Position numbers and translations under genes: made by a program. Below the pieces are notes generated by a model that worked only from the letters and a program-made list of their open reading frames with translations, was not told where the DNA came from and searched no databases. 64,000 bases of DNA, taken from assembly GCA_038043025.1 (NCBI GenBank), contig JBBTCW010000020.1, positions 1-64,000 of the forward strand, written 5' to 3'. Each line of letters starts with the position of its first letter. The stretch's first letter is position 1. The DNA is from O2-02-FULL-42-9 sp038043025 (GTDB lineage: Bacteria > Pseudomonadota > Gammaproteobacteria > UBA12402). Positions 9,790 to 20,000 of this stretch are shown here, piece by piece.

Positions 9790-10240
9790 ACAAAGACAGT
9801 CGCTTCAATTCATCGGGCCAGTCCGTCTGATCATGCTCAGACAACCATGCATCACGAACTTTTTGCCAGTGTGCCTCATCCCATAATTCAAATTTATTTC
9901 CTTGCCCCAATAACACGAGGTTCTTCCCAATGTTTGCATACTCACGCAACAACTGAGGCAGTAATAACCGTCCGTGACTATCTAACTCTAATTCTGTTGC
10001 ATGACCAATTAACAATCGCTGAATACGGCGCGTCGCCGGCTGAAAGCTGGGTAGCTCAGCTATTTTCTGCTCGATTTTTTGCCACTCTTGAAGCGGATAA
10101 AGCAATAAGCAGCGTTGCTCCGTGTCAATCGTCAAAATGAGCTGGCCGCCAGCCTCATCCTGTAGGCGCTGCCGATACCGAGTCGGCATGGCGACTCTTC
10201 CTTTTTCATCGACATTAATCTCATTTATGCCACGAAACAT
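9788..10240 (-). CDS. mraZ: Transcriptional regulator MraZ
   Basis: A 150-residue protein with two SpoVT/AbrB-like beta-strand swaps, the first around VDEKGRVAMPTRYR (residues 10-25) and the second around LDSHGRLLLPQLLR (residues 85-100), the duplicated MraZ layout. It is the DNA-binding repressor of its own dcw operon. Its cognate repeats are visible just downstream of the promoter at 10291-10315. It is the first gene of the minus-strand cluster. Confidence 0.96.
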   Translation of the reverse strand: MFRGINEINVDEKGRVAMPTRYRQRLQDEAGGQLILTIDTEQRCLLLYPLQEWQKIEQKIAELPSFQPATRRIQRLLIGHATELELDSHGRLLLPQLLREYANIGKNLVLLGQGNKFELWDEAHWQKVRDAWLSEHDQTDWPDELKRLSL

Positions 10241-10290
10241 CCTTGCCTCACTTGTTGCCTCACTTGTTGGCTCACATCATTGGCAAAATT

Positions 10291-10315
10291 GCCACTTTTT
10301 CCCACTTCGCACCAC
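10291..10315 (-). promoter_or_regulatory. MraZ operator: three GTGGN repeats at 10-bp spacing
   Basis: On the minus strand three direct repeats GTGGT, GTGGG and GTGGC start exactly 10 bases apart, each separated by 5 bases. MraZ of Escherichia coli binds direct repeats of TGGGN separated by 5 bases, so this is a close match. The repeats begin just after the expected transcription start of the promoter at 10324-10352. Below them, towards the start codon, a 12-bp unit beginning GTGAGGCAACAA is repeated about three times (10246-10279). Confidence 0.82.
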
Positions 10316-10323
10316 CCGCTGTA

Positions 10324-10352
10324 AATATAGGAGATAAATCATTGTTTTTCAA
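10324..10352 (-). promoter_or_regulatory. Sigma-70 promoter of the dcw operon
   Basis: On the minus strand TTGAAA (10352-10347) and TATATT (10329-10324) are separated by exactly 17 bases. The predicted start lies at the edge of the MraZ repeats, so bound MraZ would block initiation or escape. The promoter faces away from the giant-gene promoter at 10475-10507. Confidence 0.75.
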
Positions 10353-10474
10353 GGTAAATATTAAGATAAATTGAAAAATTTTAAGCCAAATCAATAAGTT
10401 ATCGGTCAAAACTAGAACCATTCGAGCGAACTTTACACGCTTAGATTTAAAAATAATCATAAAAAAATTAAGCT

Positions 10475-10507
10475 CTTAAGGTTGCCTTAAGATTCATGCG
10501 CTATATT
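10475..10507 (+). promoter_or_regulatory. PmrA-type box and -10 of giant gene 1
   Basis: CTTAAG (10475-10480), five bases, CTTAAG (10486-10491), then 10 bases and a -10 hexamer TATATT (10502-10507). The direct-repeat spacing of 11 bp and half-site sequence match the PmrA box described for enterobacteria and for Dot/Icm genes of Legionella and Coxiella. No -35 is needed when the activator occupies that place. The same arrangement precedes the other two giant genes. Confidence 0.75.
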
Positions 10508-10575
10508 AGTAATGTGGCGCGAAATCGCCTGACAAGGAATGTCAAAATAATAAGAACTCGAGAAAGGAGGAGACT

Positions 10576-13500
10576 ATGCCAATACAAATCTCGAAAAAAA
10601 TGGCTCAGTACTGGGATGCCCTCTTTGTCCGTTTAATCAAAAAACAGCCAGAGACCGCTAAATCCTTACCCAGACTGTCATCATTTATCGCTAATATCAA
10701 TCTGCAACAAGATCTGCAACAAGCGATTGACGTTAAAGCAGCAATCGAAGAAATCAAGCAATACACCACAAAAGAAAAACCTGAAGAACCATTACGAAGC
10801 TTTGTGCACGTAATAACGGGTTGCTTATTAATCTTAGATGAGACCAATCTGAAAGATGGCATAGAACATCTGCGTAAAACAGATCTGAAACAAACAGGCG
10901 GCTTGTTTCCTGAATCATTACCGCAATTGGAATTACCGCTGGATGACCACAATTGGCTCCGCGTCGCACAATACGTCGATTTAACACAAACACCTCAAGG
11001 CGCTTGGTCACGTTATATATATGAACGTACATTTGCCGCGGCCGCTAACATCATAATATATGCGATTCAACCACAAAAACCTACCCAAGCCATTCCCCCA
11101 GACGATCTTGCCCAAGCCATTCACTTAATGGAACAATATGCAGAAGAAAAAATTCCGTCGAAAAATAAAAAAGATCCTGCACGACACCTATTACTAGATT
11201 TTTATCGCGCCCAAAAAGATCCCGCTCAACTTCCAAACGTTCGCCACTATTTAGCAATGGCGCAACCCGATTATTTAGAAAAATTGCCCGAATCGTTTTG
11301 GCGCAGAACGCTCGTCCATTTATATGATAAAAATGTTGGCAAGTTTTTGTTCGAAAAAAAAGATACCGTAGAATTTGTAACCAAATATAATAAATATATT
11401 ACCAACACTCTAATACATCAATTAAACAGCGTTGTCTCTGTGGCGAAACTTGATCGAGATATCTACAAACAAAAAGATTCCTTGCGCAAATTGCAAAGCC
11501 AGCGTCCTCAAGACACTGCCGCAATCGCGCAGGCCATAGCAGAATTGGAAAAAATATTGCAAGAACGACGCGCAAAACATTTTCCGTCGCCCGAAAATTT
11601 TTCAAAAGAATTATATCTTATGACACAAGCCGGCATCGAACCCTTAAGCTCTATAGCCGCCTATATCTACGTTGTCTATCTAGCACATTACCCTGAAAGT
11701 GATGTATCAGACAGCGGATTAGAGTCTCAGCAAAGCACGGATTATTGGTACAAACATATTAAAATAGAGGAACTTGAAAAATTTCGCGTTAATCCCACAC
11801 ATTTTACAATTGTGCAAGTCGCCAAACAATCAGAAATGATCGCAGAAATGATCGCACTCCATCCTACACTGTTGGTCAGCATATTAAACAACTTACAAAA
11901 TCCCACATTGGACACACCCGAAGCACAAAAAGCCTGGAGAAATGTCAGCCAACTAATACAAAAGCTGCCTGAAAAAATGATCAAACCAATATTTGCGCGC
12001 TATGGCGATCATATCTTGAAAGCGATCGAAACGACTGAAATAACGGAAGAAACAAAACAAAGTTTAGAGAACATTATCAAATATGGCACGGAATCGCAAC
12101 AAACCCAGGCGCATATTCTGTTGGGCGCACATGAAATTCAGACGGCAGTAGATACAGGCCTTTTTCCTGATGACAATCAAGTCATGCGCGGCATTCTACA
12201 TTTCGAAAAAGGCAATGTTTCGCTGGACAAAATTAGCGATTACTTCAAGGAGAAGTTCACGGATGAAGATTACTACAAAATGATGATACGCGGTCGAATC
12301 CCAGAAGCCTTTGATAACGATGTTGAAAAATGTAGCAAATTTGTTCTCGAATTCATGTCAAAATTTTATGTGATTGCATTAGAAAAATACGAAGCAAGCA
12401 AGGGCGAACGATTTAATCATCCTGGCAAACAAGAGGCGCTTGCCGCATTGAAATTAATTAAAGATTATGGCAAAAAAGATAGCCTCGAAAAAACCGTAGC
12501 TTCTTACATCGTTATCAAAGAACATGCAAAAGGCGAAACACAACATCGCAACGCCGAGGATGTAGGTGCGCCTATCGTCGGTAGTACCAACCTAGAAGAT
12601 TACATCACCGACATCAACATATCACCAGATATTCGCGCAGAATTAGCCAGATTGGGCATCGAATTAACGCCAGATGAGTTTCTCCCTTTATTAGAGAAAT
12701 TACACGAGTACGTATACGTATTTAATAATCCAAGCGTTCGCCAATTTTTACTCAATGAAATTGAATACAATTTAAATAAATTCATTAATCAAGCAGACTG
12801 GGAAAAAGTCGGCAAACTAATACAAATAATACAAAAGCTGCCAAACGAAGAAATGATCAAACAAATATTTGAGCACTATGGCGATGATATCTTGACAGCG
12901 ATCGAGACGACTGCAATGACGCCGCAAGAAACAAAACAAAGTTTAGAGAACATTATCAAATATGGCACGGAATCGCAACAAACCCAGGCGCATATTCTGT
13001 TGGGCGCACATGAAATTCAGACGGCAGTAGATACAGGCNNNNNNNNNNNNNNNNNNNNNNNNNNNNNNNNNNNNNNNNNNNNNNNNNNNNNNNNNNNNNN
13101 NNNNNNNNNNNNNNNNNNNNNNNNNNNNNNNNNNNNNNCCAGGCGCATATTCTGTTGGGCGCACATGAAATTCAGACGGCAGTAGATACAGGCATTTTCC
13201 GTCCTGACGCTCAAGTCAGAAGCGGCATTATACATTTCCAAGCAGGCAATGTTTCGCCGGACAAAATTAGCGATTACTTCAAGGATAAGTTCACGGATGA
13301 AGATTACTACAAAATGATGATACGCGATCGAATCCCGGAAGCCTTGAGTAAAGATCCTGACATGAGGAAGAATATTCAAAAACGTCGCCAATTTATTAAA
13401 GAATTCATGCCAAAATTTTATCCGATTGCATTGGCAAAATACGAAGCGATCAAAAAAGAGCGATTTCTTCATCCTGACAAACAAGAGGCGCTTGACGCAT

Positions 13501-16289
13501 TGAAATTAATTAAAGATTATGGAGAAGGAGATAGCCTCGAAAAAGCCATAGCTTCTTACATCTTTATCAGCGAACATGCAAAAGGCGAAACACAATATCG
13601 CAACATTAAGGATGTAGGTGCGCCTATCGTCGGCAATACCATCCTAGAAGATTACATCACCAACATCAGCGTATCAGCAGATCTTCGCGCAGAATTAGCC
13701 AAATTGGGCGTCGAATTAACGCCAAAGACGCTTCTCCATTTATTAAAGAACTTACCCCCGCGCGTATTTAATAATGCAAAAGTTCGCCAATTTTTACTCA
13801 ATGAAATTGAAACCAATTTAAGTAAAACCATTGATCAAAGTGAAATAAACAAGAGCCTAGTATCATTTGGCGATTTAATGGGTCGCGCAAAAAATGTAAA
13901 AATCTCCATTATTTCCGAAAAACAAGAGCTCTATAAACAAACAGTGGAATTGTATGGTCAATTTACTCAGCGCAGCCCTGATTCAACTGAAAAAAATCAA
14001 GCATTATATCGACAAGCCGCATTAGCCGCACATACGCTTACTATCGATGACGCCATTGTCTATTTCACGAAAATCACCCCCTCGCTGGATCCCGTCATCA
14101 CGTTCAGCCACGCGCATATGCCCACACTATCGCCCACACAGTTGCAACAAATCCTTGTCAAATCGGCCGCAACCAATCAATGGAACTGTTGGAGCGTTAT
14201 TCACAGCAATCGGTCGCTCGCCAGAAATGTTGATTTTCAAATTTTAATCTTGGACATTGAGACATCGCAAGAAGTAAATATGATACAGTGGGAAAAAATC
14301 CCCGCCAACATACTTGTATTGTGGTATCAATATGGCTCGCCAGAAACACGAGGTCGTATATTAAAAGATGTTTTCAAAAAACTTAGCGAAAAAGACAAAA
14401 AAATCTTAGGCAAAAAAATTTTACAATATTCTAATCTTTCTAATCTGCATGATTTGTTAAAATTAGAATATCAAGATTTTATGAACCTTTTAAACAGCGC
14501 GTTGCCAATTGAAGAAATGCTTGATTTACTCATCAATAAAGAAACCTCAAGCGAATTCAAAGACAAAATCACACAATATTTAATTTCTCAGAGAACAAAC
14601 AAATTATTCGAAATGCTCGAAAAATATTCGCGGCCTTTCTTATTAGATCGATTAGAAAGTGCTGTGACCGAACTCATCTTGCCCGACAGATTTGAGCAAC
14701 AAAAACAATACGCACGCATTACCGCACAATTGGTTTATAACGATCACATCGTTTCGCGATGGATGCGACATTGTGAGAAACATAAGCTCTCCCCCATCCC
14801 GGCATTTATGTTGTTATCACCTCAGGAACAAATAGACTTTACAAAACACTGGTATTCCGAAGAGATCACCCAGTTGTTGGAAGCCTTTAGCGTATTCATG
14901 CAAAAACATACTATCACGATGGAAACGTTACAGACGATTGGCACGCTCCTACAAACGAAAGATATCATCCGAAAACTTGCCTCTGACACTGTCATTAAAC
15001 TATTTGAGATGTTGCTAAAAGAACAAAGCGCAAACGCTATTAAAATCATTCAAAAAAATATCGATCAATTAAGCGCCGTACAGAGACCCTTGGTATTAAG
15101 CGCATTATTAAAAAATCAAGTTTTTATTGAACTTGCGCTGGCCGCAAATGAGACAACATTCATTGAACGTTTAACAACCAACTATATTCAATTAATAGAC
15201 GCAGAACAGTCATGGGAAGACGTATCTGCTATATATGCCAACTTTAGAGGCAATGATTACTTACAGCAGCATCTGCTCAAACAAATATTTGCATCGCCAA
15301 AGCATGTCGCCAGCATGCGAAGCATGCTCGGTCAAGCAGAAAAACATCCCGCACAAACACAGATTGACAACTGGCCTGTTTATCGATTTCTGCCAAAACT
15401 GATCCGAACATTAAACCATCCAGAATCGGACGCATGGGAAAAATTGTTTGGTGCCGAAACTGCGTTGCCATTAGCAGACTTATTGCAACGACCCTGGGTA
15501 CGCGATTGTTTGAACAAAGAAGCACAAGACAAACTCAAGGCAACAGAAGAGCGCTTGCATACTGAGAAACAAACCGGCTGGTGGGAAAAAGTTAAAATTA
15601 CCTTAAATCGTAAATGGATGCGCTTCAAATATTATTTCAATATTGGAAAAGAAAAAGAATTGCATGCAGCATTAGCGAAACGCACAACAGTCTCTGAAGC
15701 GGCCGCAACGAAAGACAGAACCACCTTTTCGAGGTTAGAACGCGACTTGCGTGACCGCGGCGATTTACCTGAACATCAAAAGACAGTTGTATTAATGGCA
15801 CGTTATATCGAGGCGTTAAAAGTTTATAGGCGACAAATTTTCACAATGAGTAAAGTACCAGAAAAAACCCTCAAAAAACTACATGAATTATTAATTGCAA
15901 TTGAATTAACAAAACCCGACTGTGATACGGCTGGCCATAAATTTTACACCGAACAATTAATCGCAGCATTTGAGAAATTATTAAAAACACGATTTGATGA
16001 AATCACGAAAATCTTGCCGGATCAAAAGAATGCGGACGAAAAAGCTGGACAACTAAAAAAATTGCGACAACGACATGCCACCGTGTTAAAAAACGCCTAT
16101 GAACGGTTGAAGAAAATGGACGATACCCTTCGACTGATCGCACAAGAAAAACTCTTGAAACCACTGCACAAACCCCTCTGGGATGCGGCCAAGACAGCGG
16201 ACGAAACAGTCCAGGGAGTGCGTAATGATAAACGACCAAAATCGTTCCTCTCTTCTGTTTTTAGCCGATTGCGTCCTCGTCCTTCTTAA
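10576..16289 (+). CDS. Giant helical repeat protein 1 (candidate secreted effector), interrupted by assembly gap
   Basis: I do not recognise a named family. The frame opens at 10576 behind a strong AAAGGAGG site and runs to the gap at 13039; after the gap the frame resumes and ends at 16289. The two contig ends share 55 identical bases (12984-13038 and 13139-13193). Merging them gives one uninterrupted frame of about 1852 residues, so the apparent frame change is an artefact of the arbitrary gap length. The protein is rich in Leu, Glu, Lys and Gln with helix-pair periodicity and no signal peptide or membrane helices. Residues from about 455 contain a tandem repeat of about 293 residues (unit 1 from codons near 11938, unit 2 from near 12796). 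The C-terminus carries the WW-x-K-x-K signature (15577-15615) shared with giant genes 2 and 3. The upstream PmrA-type box and the paralogous neighbours suggest an injected effector; this is inference. Confidence 0.8.
12049..13193 (+). repeat. Near-identical tandem repeats inside giant gene 1
   Basis: A 111-base stretch at 12049-12159 recurs without change at 12928-13038, and its last 55 bases recur again at 13139-13193 after the gap. The offset of 879 bases is a multiple of three, so the duplication is in frame. The sequence around it (about 880 bases per unit) is clearly homologous but more diverged, for instance the segment TDEDYYKMMIR in both units. The exact core suggests recent duplication or gene conversion. 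Extra units may be collapsed in the gap. Confidence 0.85.
13039..13138. other. Assembly gap (100 Ns)
   Basis: Exactly 100 unknown bases, the conventional placeholder for a gap of unknown size. Both edges end in the same 55 bases of the internal repeat, so the true gap may be zero or may hold one or more 879-base units. Reading frames must not be translated across it as written. Confidence 0.97.
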
Positions 16290-16329
16290 CCTGGATATTT
16301 CACGCGATTGAGCGACCGCGAAAAATTTT

Positions 16330-16860
16330 TTTGCCATTTCGACAACTGTTTTTTTTGCATGTCATTTCGAGGGACTGAGACCAGCCTGTTCGCATGAGCG
16401 TGGAGAAACGAAGTTTCGCGTCCTCTGAGCTGAGTGTTTTGTCATCCCGCGGCTTGACCGCGGGATCCAGGAAAATTTATATTAAAGATTACAATAACGG
16501 AATACCGTTATTGTAATCACTGGATACCGGCTTTCGCCGGTATGACGAAAGTCTGGATAAATGCTTCGCATTTTCCGGGATGACGGCTCTTTTTTACGTC
16601 ATTTCGACGACTCCGCGTGAGCGGAGGAGGAGAAATCTTTTTGGATCGAAGTATAATTGATGAGATTTCTCCTCGTCCCGCACCTAACGCTATTGGTGAC
16701 ATTAGATATAGCACAAGGCAAGGTAGCGTTAGGTGCGGGACTCGTCGAAATGACAGAAAAGCGCGGCGGGATCGAAATGACAGGGAAAAAAGAACGGCGG
16801 TGCTCGAAATGACAAGAAAAAAAAATCCTCAAAATCTCCGCTTGCAATTCGTTCAAAAAT
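16330..16860. repeat. Cluster of nested palindromic elements between giant genes 1 and 2
   Basis: The 735-base gap between the genes is mostly palindromes. A unit beginning GTCATCCCGCGGC (16441-16470) is identical to 42864-42893. GATTACAATAACGG-AATA and its complement (16487-16518) form a perfect 14-bp stem, apparently inserted into another repeat. GTCATTTCGACGA (16598) and its complement TCGTCGAAATGAC (ends 16754) enclose two inner stems: GGAGAAATCT/AGATTTCTCC and a CCCGCACCTAACGCTA stem (16677-16740). A solo copy of the outer element lies at 29490-29539. Further CGAAATGACA fragments continue to 16815. Short frames across this region are made of repeats and are not genes. Confidence 0.85.
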
Positions 16861-16971
16861 TTTGTACTATTTGATCATTCTATATCCCCATTCCTTTCAT
16901 TCACTCCCGAATTTGTAAGCAATCTCTCAAAAATCCCGACGACTTTACTGTTTTTCACAAAACTCATTTTA

Positions 16972-17002
16972 CTTAAGATTTCCTTAAGGTTTTCACTATA
17001 TG
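16972..17002 (+). promoter_or_regulatory. PmrA-type box and -10 of giant gene 2
   Basis: CTTAAG (16972-16977), ATTTC, CTTAAG (16983-16988), then 8 bases to TATATG (16997-17002). The start codon is at 17025 behind TAAGGAGA. Box spacing is identical to the ones before giant genes 1 and 3. Confidence 0.72.
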
Positions 17003-17024
17003 TTTCGTCTAAGGAGAATAATCC

Positions 17025-20000
17025 ATGCCCGCACAAACCGACATATTACATCTCTCTTCGCCACAACTGACAGATGCTTGTTCGCGCTTTAAACAAATGG
17101 AAACCGCACAACAACCCTCCGGCTTATGGCGCCTTCTGGGCACAAAACTGGCACACACTCTCAACCCTGAGGGTGTTGACACACTCGAGGCAAAACAATT
17201 ATTGATCATATTAGCAACCGTCGACACATCGGAGGCTTTAAGCACAAAACCAGAATATGCTAAAGCGGGACATAAACAGTGGCCGCTCTCAGCAGTCATA
17301 CCACACCAAACATACTGGTTTATGTTGCAGTATGTCCCGCACTGTGATGAAATAACGCAACAAAAATTCATCACACATTATGAACTCGACATTGCGCAAC
17401 TAATCACATATACACTCACCCACAAAACAGAAGCCGAACACTGGTTGTCCGAAAATCCACAAGCAATATTCGCAATATATTTTAAATATGCATCCTTAAA
17501 AAATCGCGAATTAATCGCTGCCATTATTTGGGAACAAGTTGATAACTTACCCGTCAAACTCGACTCGCAAATCGCGCCCCTTTTTCTTGCAGATCCAAAC
17601 ATATTTCTTTCGACGATAGATACGAACTTAACAGACCTCCCCATCAAAGCATTGAGTAGCCGATATCAAAAATTATTGGTGATCAAACAACAATTACAAC
17701 CCGCGGTTGCCTCTGAAATAATGTTGAAAATCGATGAAAAACTCGCGATACTGGGCGTGCGTATCTATCGATTTTATTTAGAACACCGCGATCAAAATCA
17801 TTTTCGTTCAATCTTCCCTTCCTTAGCAGCCTTGCATCAAAGCGAGCAGTATTCCTGCGCCATGTTGACCACCTATATGCTCATCCATCATGCCATCAAA
17901 ACGGATAAAGCAGACGCGGCGATGCGTGCAATAGATTATATTAAACAATTCGATCCATTGAATCAGACGAACACAGAATATCTTTTCCTCAACCACGGAA
18001 GATTGCCGCATTTTACCGTCATTGAATTAAGCCGTCTCTATGATGAATTGCTCAAGCGACCCTTAGAACAAAATATAGAATTATACCGACAAGTCGTGAC
18101 CTTTATTTTAAAAGAATCAACCTGGATCGATCAAATCGCCGAAGCAAACAAGTTGCGCGAAAAAATCGCATATACTTATTTTTACGTATTGGGCACCAAA
18201 CAATGCACGCTGGATAAAAACCTCGCCGGCCAATTATTGCGATTCGCCTCGAAAAATGAAGGCTCATGCGATACTGCATGGGCGGCCGTCGCACATAATC
18301 CATCATTACGAGAAAAATTTACCCCAAGTGACGTGTTTACCCTTGCGCAACAAACTAATAATGCTGTCGCCGCATCTGTGGTTCTTGAATACTACTATCC
18401 TTTGTTGCGTGAAAAAGAAGACGTGGAATTTATCGTCGACTTTGTGCAGCATTTTAATCAACCCACGATTGCTGACGCCGCATTCGCACAATTGTTAGGC
18501 GCCTCATATCCCAAAACACTCGCGCCGATTTACATTGTGACGGCTTTTGAAAACGCCGCCCTATTAAGGCTGCCCATTGATGATAGACATCTACATTATC
18601 TGCTGTTAAAAACATTACAGATCAGAGAGTTTGAATTTCCACATCCCATTTTATATGAGATCCTAGAAAAATTAGTTGCCCATCCGAATCATTTACTACT
18701 CGATGATTTTTTGTATGCATGCCCTCCCGACAGACTTCTGCATCTCTATCACAGCAATTTTACTGGCGCATGCGATCTAATAGTACAAACGCCCAAACTT
18801 TTTCAATTTTTGTTCGCACAAAAACCTTCTCTCACCACTTTACAATCCATGCTTATACATGCGCCCGCCAACAGTCAACAACGCGAACAGGTCGTACAGC
18901 ACATAATGACCCTATCCCCCAACGCATTTGATGGTCAACACGATACAGTTATCAATGACATCGCGCGACGTTATCCCACTGAAACGCTCAAAGCTCTCTC
19001 ACCCGACATGCCAAAAGAAACATTGTTATTATTATTTCGCCAAAAAGGCTCCTATCAAACCCGCATTGAAACACGATATGAATTACGCAGCATTGTAGAA
19101 TCACTACTCACTACAGCAGAAGCCATGGCACTTTTACATCCAGACGACCCCTCGCCACCTCGCTCCTATCGAGAATGGGCAAGACTCGCCCGCCAAGCAG
19201 CTCACTCAACATCAGCACTATCGGATGGTTCACAAGATGAATCATCCATCGAGGGCAGCGCGTTAGCACATTCTCGATCAGCACCTGAACTGAGATTACT
19301 GCTACCAAGTATTCCCATCCAAAAACTCGTACCCGGCGATAAAAGTTTAGTCTTGGATCTACGGCACGCAATAGAACCTTGGGTCACGCTCTGTCAAATT
19401 GCTGCAGAACAGACAAAAACAGATGATCGTTGTATACAAGAACCCGAAGCTGACATGATTCGAACATTATTGGATTTTCCAATGAATCATTTTCCTCAGA
19501 CCATACAAATCGCGGCTGGCATGGTTACAATAACCGTCTCTATAACATGCGGGGATTCTATAAAAACAGAAACCGCCGTATGCTGGGCCATACATAACGA
19601 AAAATTTCAAACCGCTATTGAACTCCTCGCCGAACTCTGTGCCACAACAACAGATCTCAGCGTCATTTTAGAAACAGGCGGAACACCTTGGATTGAACTG
19701 TTACTCTATGGCTCTAGCAATCAATCTGTGCATGCTGCGCTCTTCAACCATCTTGCTGAAACACAAAAACTTCAAAACTTAAGCGCTGACGCATTTCAAA
19801 AAATGCTAAAAATTATAGGATTTTCATCACACCGTTTAATCGATTTACTACAAGATAAAAAATTTGCAACGCATCGGCGCCCCTTAATCGAATTTATATT
19901 ACTTCACCATGCCAGCACTTTAACAATGAAAGAACTGCAAACAACATTAAGAACATTGCAACCAGATGATTTCGCGCAACCTGAATTTTTAAATGCATTA

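Noticed and set aside
13017..13484. Frames crossing the run of Ns on both strands
   Set aside because: The run is a placeholder of unknown length, so any translation through it is meaningless; the repeat-based joining of the two sides is preferred.
10576..16289. Reading giant gene 1 as two separate genes
   Set aside because: The right part starts inside the repeat core with no ribosome site, and joining by the 55-base overlap gives one continuous frame.
16517..16874. Short ORFs on both strands in the repeat block between giant genes 1 and 2
   Set aside because: They consist of palindromic repeats (including CGAAATGACA units) and have no homology or ribosome site.
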